Assembly (NCBI GenBank): GCA_007133925.1
Contig: SLLU01000004.1
Coordinates: forward strand, 1-7,459
Length of the DNA stretch: 7,459 nt
Reading direction: 5' to 3'
DNA from: Candidatus Halarchaeoplasma halalkaliphilum
GTDB taxonomy: Archaea > Thermoplasmatota > Thermoplasmata > Halarchaeoplasmatales > Halarchaeoplasmataceae
Shown piece after piece: positions 1 to 6,619 of the stretch. Under the pieces are notes generated by a model, which was given only the letters and a program-made list of their open reading frames with translations, did not search any database and was not told the DNA's origin. The position numbers were made by a program, and so were the translations under genes. The stretch's first letter is position 1, and the number at the start of each line of letters is the position of its first letter.

Positions 1-2
1 TG

Positions 3-926
3 GTAAAACCGGGGGAGGTTGAAATGTCCTTCGATCCCGGGCCGGATCTCATAGGGGTGGTACCCGTTTCAACGGGATGCACGGGAGACTGCACGTACTG
101 TATCACAAGGTTGGCAAGGGGAGCACTGAAGAGCCATGACGTAACGTCCATAGAGAAAAGGTTCCGGTGTCTGCTGGAGAGGGGGGCGAAGGAGATCAGG
201 GTAACATCCCAGGACAGTGCATCCTACGGACTGGATGCTGGTACCAGTCTCATAGAGTTGATGAGGACGATGGACTCGCACTCCGGAGACCACCGGATCA
301 GGCTGGGGATGATGAACCCGGACACCGCAGAGCCCATATTTGACGAGCTTCTGGATATCATGGAGGGTTCCCATTTCTACCGTTTCCTGCACCTGCCCCT
401 ACAGTCCGGGTCGGATCGGATACTGGAAAAAATGAACAGGAGGTACACCGCCGGGGACTGGATGGAACTGGTGGAGAGGGCAAGGAGAAGGATACCTGAG
501 ATCACCATATCCACGGATGTGATAACCGGATTCCCCGGAGAGTGTGAGGAGGATTTTCAAGACACGGTAAAAGCCCTGGAGAGGGCCGAGCCAGATATAC
601 TCAACATAACCCGGTTCAGTTCCAGACCAGGCACAGAAGCTCACGGGATGAAGGATAGGATCCATTCACGTACCAGTAAAAGCCGCTCGTCAGCCCTCAC
701 CCGTATCCATGAAAAGATAAGTGGGGAGAGGAATCAAAAGTACGTGGGTCTTGCAACCAAGGCACTTGTGCTGGAAAAGGGAAAGAATCATACGGTCACC
801 GGGCGTACCGATAGTTACAAGGTGGTGGTCCTTGAAGACGACCCTGGGATGGTACTCGGCACTTGGGTGGACGTGGAAATTACGGCTGCGTCGGGTGTGT
901 ATCTGAAGGGAATCAGGATTCAGTAA
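3..926 (+). CDS. mtaB: tRNA t6A37 methylthiotransferase (radical SAM, archaeal e-MtaB type), 5'-truncated by window edge
   Basis: The reading frame is open to the left edge (VKPGEVE precedes the first Met at 24), so this is the C-terminal part of a longer gene, not a 300-aa protein starting at 24. From that Met, a radical SAM cluster motif CTGDCTYC (Cys19, 23, 26; CX3CX2C) is followed by TSQDSASYG near residue 61 and by LHLPLQSGSD and ITGFPGE, all typical of the MiaB/MtaB methylthiotransferase family. A C-terminal TRAM-like RNA-binding domain spans about 236-300. Family members are about 420 aa; the missing N-terminal part should be the UPF0004 domain with its own three-Cys cluster. By family knowledge, the enzyme adds a methylthio group to t6A at position 37 of ANN-decoding tRNAs, using SAM and two 4Fe-4S clusters. 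It converges on queE with a 7-nt overlap. The exact sub-family (t6A rather than i6A or RimO) is inferred from the archaeal setting and the TSQD motif. Confidence 0.93.
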   Translation, partial: VKPGEVEMSFDPGPDLIGVVPVSTGCTGDCTYCITRLARGALKSHDVTSIEKRFRCLLERGAKEIRVTSQDSASYGLDAGTSLIELMRTMDSHSGDHRIRLGMMNPDTAEPIFDELLDIMEGSHFYRFLHLPLQSGSDRILEKMNRRYTAGDWMELVERARRRIPEITISTDVITGFPGECEEDFQDTVKALERAEPDILNITRFSSRPGTEAHGMKDRIHSRTSKSRSSALTRIHEKISGERNQKYVGLATKALVLEKGKNHTVTGRTDSYKVVVLEDDPGMVLGTWVDVEITAASGVYLKGIRIQ

Positions 927-1543
927 CCCCTTCGTTCACCCCATATCATCTTGTGGAGCTGGGGGAGTACCCTGGCATCCACCCCATCCTTGATCACCCT
1001 CTCGGCCAGGGTCTTTAGCCCCGAACCTCCCTCGGGTTGGAGTATGACCTCCGCTTCCGGGCTGTGTTCTTCCAGTACGTTCAGTGCATAATCGTAATCG
1101 TCCATGCTGGATATGACGAATTTTAACTGATCTTCCCGGCGTAGCAGGGGCAGGTTTTCCATTAGCATCTTGGAGGTCATGCCCGAGGACGGGGGCTTGA
1201 AGTCCATGGAGATCACCACGTTTTCCAGGATATAGGGAGATATGTCCAGGGAACCGTTGGTCTCCAGGGATATCTCCCCCACGGCCAACAGTTTCTCCAT
1301 CAGAGCTGGCAGGTCCTTCTGGAGCAAAGGCTCACCACCGGTAACGCAGAATCTCTTGACTGGATACTCACCGGTACGCTTCAATATCTCGGATACGCTC
1401 ATCTCGTTGCCCCGGGACCAGGCGTAGGAGGTGTCGCACCAATCGCACCTGAGGTTGCAGCCGGCAGTCCTTATGAAGATGGTAGGTAGGCCTATGCTCC
1501 GCCCCTCACCCTGAACCGAGTAAAATATTTCCGTGATATCCAT
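920..1543 (-). CDS. queE: 7-carboxy-7-deazaguanine synthase QueE
   Basis: This is a 207-residue radical SAM protein of the QueE family, which converts 6-carboxytetrahydropterin to 7-carboxy-7-deazaguanine, the first committed 7-deazapurine on the route to preQ0 and archaeosine. The N-terminus MDITEIFYSVQGEG is the family signature. The cluster motif CNLRCDWCDTSYAW gives Cys29, 33 and 36; GGEPLLQ (69-75) is the SAM-binding motif; SLETNGS is at 92-98 and LPQLHKMIWG near the C-terminus. The frame stays open upstream to 1840, but I chose the ATG at 1543. The extra 99 residues look unlike the family and would overlap nadK antisense, and a TATA-like box lies 24-31 nt upstream of 1543, which fits a leaderless mRNA. 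It overlaps the tRNA methylthiotransferase gene tail-to-tail by 7 nt. Both enzymes serve tRNA modification but are on opposite strands. Confidence 0.95.
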   Translation of the reverse strand: MDITEIFYSVQGEGRSIGLPTIFIRTAGCNLRCDWCDTSYAWSRGNEMSVSEILKRTGEYPVKRFCVTGGEPLLQKDLPALMEKLLAVGEISLETNGSLDISPYILENVVISMDFKPPSSGMTSKMLMENLPLLRREDQLKFVISSMDDYDYALNVLEEHSPEAEVILQPEGGSGLKTLAERVIKDGVDARVLPQLHKMIWGERRGY

Positions 1544-1562
1544 GGACGGGAGATGGTGCAGG

Positions 1563-1577
1563 TAGGTAATATACCTA
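1563..1577. repeat. 15-bp perfect palindrome in the queE/nadK divergent promoter
   Basis: TAGGTA-ATA-TACCTA is a perfect inverted repeat with a 3-nt centre. It completely covers the TATA-like box assigned to queE and sits about a dozen bases upstream of the nadK TATA-like box. It could be an operator for a dimeric regulator that would block TBP at queE. TATA elements are themselves partly self-complementary, so part of the symmetry may be coincidental. Confidence 0.4.
1567..1574 (-). promoter_or_regulatory. TATA-like box of queE
   Basis: Read on the minus strand the sequence is GTATATTA. It lies 24-31 nt upstream of the queE ATG at 1543, the spacing expected between an archaeal TATA box and a transcription start at or next to the start codon. 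No Shine-Dalgarno site is evident before that ATG, so a leaderless transcript is inferred. Confidence 0.6.
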
Positions 1578-1589
1578 ACGTTTCCAAAA

Positions 1590-1597
1590 AATTTATC
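1590..1597 (+). promoter_or_regulatory. TATA-like box of nadK
   Basis: AATTTATC, preceded by an A-run, lies 25-32 nt upstream of the nadK ATG at 1622, the archaeal TATA position for a leaderless mRNA. This spacing supports 1622 over the upstream in-frame ATGs at 1553 and 1598. Confidence 0.6.
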
Positions 1598-1621
1598 ATG
1601 GATACCACTGGTGCACAGGGT

Positions 1622-2737
1622 ATGAAAATCGGCTTCGCTGTCAACCCCATCGCCGGCATGGGCGGCCGGGTCGGGTTGAAGGGCACCGACGGTGTGTATC
1701 AGAAGGCAGTAGAAAGGGGTGCAGTGCCCGTGGCACCGGAAAGGGCACGTGAGGCCCTGAAGGGCATGAAAGGTGGCCACGAATGGTTCACACCGGAAGG
1801 TATCATGGGCGAGGAACTGCTGAAGGAGTTCTTTCCCCATGACCCGGTATCGGTGATACCCACCAGAAAAAACATGGGTGAAACCGAACCGGAAGACACC
1901 ATCAGGGCCGCAGAGGTGTTCCTGGAGGAACAGGTGGACCTTATCATATTCTGCGGCGGGGACGGTACCGCCAGGAACATATTCCAGGTGATCGGGACGG
2001 AGATCCCCCTGCTGGGCATACCCTCGGGAGTCAAGATGTACAGTGGGGTTTTCGGCGTGAACCCCGAAGCCAGCGCGGAGCTCTTCAACATGTTCGTTTC
2101 CGGGGAGGCAGGGGTGGATACCGTGGAGATAATGGACCTTGATGAAGATCTGTACAGAGAGGGAGCCTGGGAGATAGTGCTACACGGGGAGGCGAAAACA
2201 GTTTACGAACCCCATTACATACAGCTGGGAAAGCACAGCTACAGGTCTGTGGATGACGAGGACCTGAAATACGACCTGGCCAGTTACATAGTGGAGGAGA
2301 TGGAACGGTTCCCCGAACACCTTTTCGTACTGGGTCCCGGTTCCACCACCGCAGGCGTACAGAGGATACTGGGTGTGGAATACACACTCCTGGGTGTGGA
2401 TGTCCTCAGGGGAAAGGAGGTGGCGGCCCTGGATGTTGCCGAGGAGGACATACTGGACATGGCAAGGGACGCTCCGGGGGTCAAGATAGCAGTATCTGTC
2501 ATCGGTAATCAGGGGTTCTTCCTGGGCAGGGGGAACCAGCAGATCAGTCCCAAAGTGGTGCGTCTGGCCGGACTGAGCAATATATACATAATGGCTACAC
2601 CCACCAAGCTCAAAAGGATATCCCGCATAAGGGCGGATACCGGTGACCCGGAACTGAACAGGGAGATAAGGGAAAAGGGATACATGAGGGTCCTCCAGGG
2701 TTTCAGGGAATACAGACTGGTCAAGGTCCAGGCCTGA
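1622..2737 (+). CDS. nadK: ATP-NAD kinase, archaeal long type
   Basis: This 371-residue protein belongs to the archaeal ATP-NAD kinase family (COG3199-like), which phosphorylates NAD to NADP in the cytosol. It opens with MKIGFAVNPIAGMGGRVG, the usual N-terminus of the family. GGDGTARN at 112-119 is the diagnostic nucleotide-binding and catalytic motif of the NAD kinase/diacylglycerol kinase fold. GIPSGVKMYSGVF follows at about 132-144, GPGSTTAG at about 238-245, and GNQGFFLGRGNQQISP at 295-310. The length is normal for the family. The open frame begins at 1553, but the start at 1622 matches the family N-terminus and has a TATA-like box 25-32 nt upstream, so it is probably leaderless. It is transcribed divergently from queE. 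The following operon has its own promoter 33 bp after the stop codon. Confidence 0.95.
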   Translation: MKIGFAVNPIAGMGGRVGLKGTDGVYQKAVERGAVPVAPERAREALKGMKGGHEWFTPEGIMGEELLKEFFPHDPVSVIPTRKNMGETEPEDTIRAAEVFLEEQVDLIIFCGGDGTARNIFQVIGTEIPLLGIPSGVKMYSGVFGVNPEASAELFNMFVSGEAGVDTVEIMDLDEDLYREGAWEIVLHGEAKTVYEPHYIQLGKHSYRSVDDEDLKYDLASYIVEEMERFPEHLFVLGPGSTTAGVQRILGVEYTLLGVDVLRGKEVAALDVAEEDILDMARDAPGVKIAVSVIGNQGFFLGRGNQQISPKVVRLAGLSNIYIMATPTKLKRISRIRADTGDPELNREIREKGYMRVLQGFREYRLVKVQA

Positions 2738-2769
2738 TCGCACTTTCGTTCACCCCTCCCTCGAACTTC

Positions 2770-2776
2770 TTTATAT
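2770..2776 (+). promoter_or_regulatory. TATA box of the RadA-like / PolB2 operon
   Basis: TTTATAT lies 24-30 nt upstream of the ATG at 2800. It is the clearest archaeal TATA element in the window and predicts a transcript starting essentially at the start codon. The gap between the nadK stop and this ATG is only 62 bp and no terminator hairpin is evident, so read-through from nadK cannot be excluded. Confidence 0.7.
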
Positions 2777-2799
2777 CACGGCTACGTTGGTACCTCTGC

Positions 2800-3243
2800 A
2801 TGACAGATGAAGGTGATCTGGTCAGGGGAAGATTGGTCCGGGTGTCCTCGTATCACCGACTCATGGACCTCGCCGTAAGGTCAGTGGTGGAGACTGAAAA
2901 AAAGGCAGTCATAGTGGATGGCCTGTCAAGGCTGGATCCCTACCTTGCGGTCCGGGTGTGCAAGATGTACGGGCTGGACGAACGGGAGGTCCTGGACAGC
3001 ATAAAGGGAGCCAGGGGATTCACTGCATACCAGATCTGCGAGCTCCTGGACAGACTTGACAGGGAGTTCGCCGGTGGAGACTACTCCTACCTTGGAGTCA
3101 CCGGATTCGACCAGCGCTTTTCCGACGGGGAGATCAGGGGGGAAGAGGGGAGATGGCTCCGGGTCAGATATATGAGGAAAATGGAGGATATGGTGGAGAG
3201 GCACCGTATATATTCGGTCTACACGGAGGGAATCCATGGGTAG
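2800..3243 (+). CDS. RadA/RecA-core-like protein lacking Walker motifs (predicted non-ATPase)
   Basis: This 147-residue protein can be aligned by eye to the ATPase core of archaeal RadA. Residues 36-87 (AVIVDGLSRLDP..., GLDEREVLDSIKGARGF, ICELLDRLD) match the RadA stretch VIYIDTEGTFRPER / GLDPDEVLDNIYVARAF / MLLVE. Residues 95-143 match the region from Walker B (LLIVDSLTSHFR) to the VTNQV strand. The P-loop is missing: where GxxGxGKT should be there is RVSSYHRLM (14-22). The Walker B position reads LGVTG instead of LIVDS, so its Asp is gone. ATP hydrolysis is therefore unlikely and a structural role more so. The N-terminal DNA-binding domain of RadA is also absent. It is the first gene of an operon with the MGR-PTYR protein (8-nt overlap) and a PolB2-type polymerase. 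I recall comparative-genomics reports of inactivated RadA paralogues beside inactivated archaeal PolB genes, which this order fits; I could not check that here. Start chosen by the TATA spacing. Confidence 0.75.
   Translation: MTDEGDLVRGRLVRVSSYHRLMDLAVRSVVETEKKAVIVDGLSRLDPYLAVRVCKMYGLDEREVLDSIKGARGFTAYQICELLDRLDREFAGGDYSYLGVTGFDQRFSDGEIRGEEGRWLRVRYMRKMEDMVERHRIYSVYTEGIHG
3225..3230 (+). promoter_or_regulatory. Shine-Dalgarno site of the MGR-PTYR gene
   Basis: GGAGGG lies 5 nt before the ATG at 3236, inside the 3' end of the preceding gene. It indicates SD-led, probably coupled translation of an internal operon gene, in contrast to the leaderless first gene. Confidence 0.65.
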
Positions 3244-3550
3244 GAGCGTTCCCACGTACAGGGAAGAGCTGGACAGGCTGATATTGGAGTGGAACAAGTT
3301 CAAGAGATGCCTGAACAAGGAGGAACGAGAGGCCTTTCATGAGATGATGGCCCGTTCGAAGAGATACACCGCAGCGGGCCAGTATCAAGCGAACCCGGAC
3401 CCCACGGAAACCCTGCTGATATCCGTTCTCCTGGAGCACCACCTCATGCTGAAGCGGATCGAGAGGAGGCTCAAGGATGAAAGGATGCATATTGGACATA
3501 TACCCGGATCTTCGTCGGGAACGGATGACCATATGGCTGAGGACGAGTAA
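3236..3550 (+). CDS. Small conserved PolB2-operon protein (MGR-PTYR N-terminus), function unknown
   Basis: The protein has 104 residues and is charged and mostly helical in appearance. It starts MGRSVPTYREELDRLI, followed by FKRCLNKEEREAFHEMM (about 22-38), a small-residue stretch with NPDPTE (53-58), and an amphipathic helix LLISVLLEHHLMLKRIERRL (59-78). No enzymatic motif, signal peptide or membrane segment is visible. The start overlaps the RadA-like gene by 8 nt. Its last 24 codons or so overlap the polymerase gene, and that tail (GHIPGSSSGTDDHMAEDE) looks low-complexity, so conservation probably ends near residue 80. From memory, similar small proteins with an MGR-x-x-PTYR start occur beside polB2-type genes in other euryarchaea; a homology search would settle that. 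Its place between two degenerate replication/recombination proteins suggests a subunit or linker of the same complex. Confidence 0.75.
   Translation: MGRSVPTYREELDRLILEWNKFKRCLNKEEREAFHEMMARSKRYTAAGQYQANPDPTETLLISVLLEHHLMLKRIERRLKDERMHIGHIPGSSSGTDDHMAEDE
3463..3469 (+). promoter_or_regulatory. Shine-Dalgarno site fixing the PolB2 start
   Basis: GAGGAGG lies 7 nt before the ATG at 3477. It supports that start over the in-frame ATG at 3525 and so supports a real 74-nt overlap with the preceding gene. Confidence 0.7.
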
Positions 3551-5555
3551 ACACTGCTACAAGGTCACCGATGATTACGACCCTGTGTTCTATCTCCAGG
3601 GGGCCGCGCCGGAGAAGTGCCGCAAGATGGGATTTCAGACCAGACAGGTCTCCAAAAAGGTAGCCCCGGGAGGGGATAAACCCGTGGACGTGACCGAGGT
3701 GTCGCCGGGTCGATTGATAGACCCGAAAAGGTACGTTTCCGCCCTGGATTTTTTCGAGGGATTCGGTGAACGGGAGTTCTTCAACGTCGATCTGAACCTG
3801 GAGCACAGATACATGGTGGACAAGGGCATATCCCCTGTATCTCCCGTGGAGTGGAACGGGGGATGGAAAAAGGCTCCGGGAGAAGAATACCCAGACCTGC
3901 GCATACTCTCCCTTGACCCGTCACCCCGGGGGAACATGCATGCGCCCCTGGAACTACTGGTCTTGAATGGTGAAAACATCACGGGTGACGAGGGAACCAT
4001 ACTGGAGGAACTGAACTGCACTTTGAAAAGGTATGACCCGGACGTGGTCTTGACCCGGGGCGGTGACACCTTCGTCCTGCCCTACCTGTATTACAGGGGA
4101 GAGCTCTCGGGGGTGAACCTGGAGTTGGGGAGGGAGCCCAGTCTGCATCTTCTCAGAGAGGGGAGGTCCCATGAATCCTACGGCAGGGTGATATACCGTC
4201 CGAATCCCCAGATGCTCAAGGGAAGGATACACATAGATGCGGATTCGTCCTTCATGTACTCCCAGGGTGGTCTGGAAGGTCTCCTGGCGGTATCCAGACT
4301 GTCCAAGATACCTCCCCAGAAGATGGCCAGGTACAGCCCGGGGAGGGCGGTGGACCACATGGAGATGGAGGTTGCCATGAAGAGAGGATACATCATACCG
4401 TGGAAGAGGAACATGGCGGAGGATTTCAAACCCCTGGGACAACTGCTCCTGGCGGACAGGGGAGGCATCACCATGGTGCCCGAGGTCGGCATACACCGGG
4501 GGGTTTCAAAGGTGGATTTCGCCAGTATGTATCCGTCGTTGATAGTCAGGTACAACATATCCCCGGATACCATGGGATGCACATGCGGTGACCACAACGT
4601 CGTACCCGAACTCGGGTACCGGATATGCCGGCAAAAAAAGGGGCTGATACCCCGGACCATAGAGCCGATACTGGAGATGAGGAGGAACCACAAAGCCATG
4701 TCCAGGGGTGACGATGCCCACTCCAGGAAGGCCGATGCACTGAAATGGCTGTTGGTCACCTGTTTCGGATATACCGGCTACAAGAAAGCGAGGTTCAGCA
4801 AGATAGAGGTGCACGAGAGTATAACCGCCTACGGTCGGGAAACCCTGCTGAAGGCGGCGGAGATAGCCCAGGAGATGGGCTACCGGGTTCTTCACGGGAT
4901 TGTGGATTCCCTATGGTTGAAAGGGGATCCTGAGCATATCTCCCAACTGCTATCCAGGGTGAACCGGGCCACGGGTATCGAACTGGAGCACGAAGGGGAT
5001 TACTCGTGGGTGGCCTTCTCCCCCAGCAGGGGAAACAAGACCGTGGGGGTACCCACCCGTTACTTCGGGGTCCTGGATGGTAAACTGGAGGTGAAGGGTC
5101 TGCACCTGAGAAGACATGATACGCCCCCGTTCTTCAGGGAGGTTCAGATGGATATGTTCGAACATCTCATGGACGGGGATCTTGATGAAGGTCGCAAAGG
5201 ATGTCTTGATGTTGTCAGGGAAGCTCGCGTGAAACTGCTCAGGGGGAATGTAACGTTGGAGGAACTGACCTTCACTAAAAACTACTCCGGCCGCAGTGGT
5301 TTGAGTGATGTGAGTGCGGCCCATGAACTATACAAAGAAGCCGGTATGCCGATCCGGCCGGGGCAGAAAGTTAGATATGTGGTGAAGCGCGAAGGGAGCA
5401 GAAACCCCGGAGAAAGGGTATCCATCCCCCATGACCCATGGGATACCTATGACAGGAGATTCTACGAAAAATACCTGTTCATGATAGCCGAGGAGGTGAC
5501 CGCACCCATGGGACTGTGGAGAGAAGACATCCGTTCACTGGTTGAACGGCTTTAA
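3477..5555 (+). CDS. polB2: Inactivated-type B-family DNA polymerase homologue (PolB2)
   Basis: This 692-residue B-family polymerase homologue is shorter than active archaeal PolB (about 770-780). Exonuclease region: Exo I is LSLDPSP (D147 kept, DIE Glu now S149); Exo II is GGDTFVLPYL (Asp replaced by V200); Exo III is YSQGG (261-265, Asp replaced by Gly). Proofreading is almost certainly dead. Polymerase region: motif A VDFASMYPS (346-354) keeps Asp347. Motif B, KWLLVTCFGYTGY from 423, keeps the Lys but has V427 for the usual Asn and F430 for Tyr. Motif C is HGIVDSLW (473-480), with I475 for the first Asp and D477 retained. Thumb signatures TRYFGVL and EVKGL follow at about 527-541. The pattern matches the archaeal PolB2 family described as inactivated; some crenarchaeal members (Dpo2) were later reported to have activity and to be damage-induced, so residual synthesis is possible because D347 and D477 remain. 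It is last in a three-gene operon and overlaps the preceding gene by 74 nt and the convergent PIN-like gene by 21 nt. Confidence 0.93.
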   Translation: MKGCILDIYPDLRRERMTIWLRTSKHCYKVTDDYDPVFYLQGAAPEKCRKMGFQTRQVSKKVAPGGDKPVDVTEVSPGRLIDPKRYVSALDFFEGFGEREFFNVDLNLEHRYMVDKGISPVSPVEWNGGWKKAPGEEYPDLRILSLDPSPRGNMHAPLELLVLNGENITGDEGTILEELNCTLKRYDPDVVLTRGGDTFVLPYLYYRGELSGVNLELGREPSLHLLREGRSHESYGRVIYRPNPQMLKGRIHIDADSSFMYSQGGLEGLLAVSRLSKIPPQKMARYSPGRAVDHMEMEVAMKRGYIIPWKRNMAEDFKPLGQLLLADRGGITMVPEVGIHRGVSKVDFASMYPSLIVRYNISPDTMGCTCGDHNVVPELGYRICRQKKGLIPRTIEPILEMRRNHKAMSRGDDAHSRKADALKWLLVTCFGYTGYKKARFSKIEVHESITAYGRETLLKAAEIAQEMGYRVLHGIVDSLWLKGDPEHISQLLSRVNRATGIELEHEGDYSWVAFSPSRGNKTVGVPTRYFGVLDGKLEVKGLHLRRHDTPPFFREVQMDMFEHLMDGDLDEGRKGCLDVVREARVKLLRGNVTLEELTFTKNYSGRSGLSDVSAAHELYKEAGMPIRPGQKVRYVVKREGSRNPGERVSIPHDPWDTYDRRFYEKYLFMIAEEVTAPMGLWREDIRSLVERL

Positions 5556-6614
5556 TCCGTCCATGGCTTTCAGATCTCGCGTGATGGTATCGAGCATTGG
5601 AGATCCGGGATTGATCCATGCTTGTACTGCCTCATCCTTGTAATCCGCATCCGTCTTACCCCCCCAGATGCCAAAGAGAGTAACCTGCATCTCGGGAATC
5701 TTGACCGCACCGAAAGTCAGGGCCAGATCGTGCAACAGGTTCAGTAACACCGAAGAGGATACCTGGTGTCGGCGGTCTATGGAATGGGGTATCTCCAGTA
5801 TGAAGTACGGTATCTCCGAGTTCTCGGCGTGGGAACCCATGTTCCTGTCAGATGATATGAGTGCGGTGGCTATGTTCCGGTCCCACGCGAAGTTTTCCAG
5901 GGATTCAACTATACGAATATCGTTCTTCTCCGCATCCGTCTTCGATACTGCGCCCCTTACCCGGGCTGCATTCAACTTCCCCCGTATATAGTTCAGTTCC
6001 TGGGTGGCAAACTTTGCCTTTCTGGTCATCAACTTCCCCCGATTCCTGAAGTTGAAGCGTATATCCCCGATGTGGGTATACATACCCATCATCTTGAGAT
6101 CCGCATCGTTGTACTTGTCCCGTATGTGGTGATCTATCTCGGATTCCACAATGGTACTGAGTAGATAATCAAAATCCTCCGCCTTTACGGTCCCCTCCCG
6201 GGTATCCAAAGGGAACCTCCGTGAAAAAAAGCGGAAATAAGCCAGGTTCGAATCGATGGTCAGGAATATGGACTTGGTGGAGATGGTCGGGTCTATCTCC
6301 GAACGGTAGAGATACTCGATCCATTCAACGAACTCTTTCCAGTTTTCGAAGTGCAGAAGACCCGAAGATATCAAACAGTCCTTGTAATCGTGGAACCCGG
6401 GTATGTCCGAGGCGTGGCAGTAATTGCCCAGTTCGTAGCAGTGATCGAAGGCGCTTTTGCCATACAGCGAGACCCAGTATGTATCATCCCGGAATTCCAC
6501 GTCCAATATGGGTTTGTGGAAGTAGGGTTCCTCCACGGTGAAGGCATCCAGGTCATGAAGTCGGGCCTGGTTCAGCAAGAGCATTATATCCTGTTTTTTT
6601 AGTGTCTGTTCCAT
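5535..6614 (-). CDS. PIN-like nuclease-domain protein, predicted effector of a CARF pair
   Basis: I do not recognise this 359-residue protein as a named family, but its middle has the pattern of a PIN-like nuclease. FLTIDSNLAY gives D121; IVESEIDHH gives E157/E159; KNDIRIVESLENFAWDRN gives D232; and ATALISSDRNMG gives D256. That is the usual D-E-D-D order, with the last Asp on a strand after the ND..I helix. An insert of roughly 70 residues, rich in Lys and Arg (LMTRKAKF), separates the second and third acidic positions. The first 110 residues or so and the last 80 (LLHDLALTFGAV, VTLFGIWGGK) look like separate domains I cannot assign. No transmembrane segment or signal peptide is apparent. 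By family knowledge, PIN domains are metal-dependent RNases, often in toxins or CARF-linked effectors. The gene lies 5 nt downstream of the CARF-like gene, so they are probably one operon. Its tail overlaps the polB2 3' end by 21 nt. Start is the ATG just after the CARF stop; Met11 is an alternative. Confidence 0.7.
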   Translation of the reverse strand: MEQTLKKQDIMLLLNQARLHDLDAFTVEEPYFHKPILDVEFRDDTYWVSLYGKSAFDHCYELGNYCHASDIPGFHDYKDCLISSGLLHFENWKEFVEWIEYLYRSEIDPTISTKSIFLTIDSNLAYFRFFSRRFPLDTREGTVKAEDFDYLLSTIVESEIDHHIRDKYNDADLKMMGMYTHIGDIRFNFRNRGKLMTRKAKFATQELNYIRGKLNAARVRGAVSKTDAEKNDIRIVESLENFAWDRNIATALISSDRNMGSHAENSEIPYFILEIPHSIDRRHQVSSSVLLNLLHDLALTFGAVKIPEMQVTLFGIWGGKTDADYKDEAVQAWINPGSPMLDTITRDLKAMDGLKPFNQ

Positions 6615-6619
6615 GTGTA

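Noticed and set aside
24..926. Complete 300-aa methylthiotransferase starting at 24
   Set aside because: The frame is open to the window edge with plausible residues, and the family needs an N-terminal UPF0004 domain; 24 is an internal Met.
1553..1621. 23-codon N-terminal extension of nadK
   Set aside because: The family begins at MKIGFAVNPIAG, and the extension runs through the TATA-like box at 1590-1597.
1544..1840. 99-codon N-terminal extension of queE open on the minus strand
   Set aside because: It is not like QueE, lies antisense to the start of nadK, and the family N-terminus plus a TATA-like box support the ATG at 1543.
4178..4759. 193-codon minus-strand open frame inside polB2
   Set aside because: It is antisense to the polymerase motif A region, whose protein signatures are unmistakable; the frame is a shadow.
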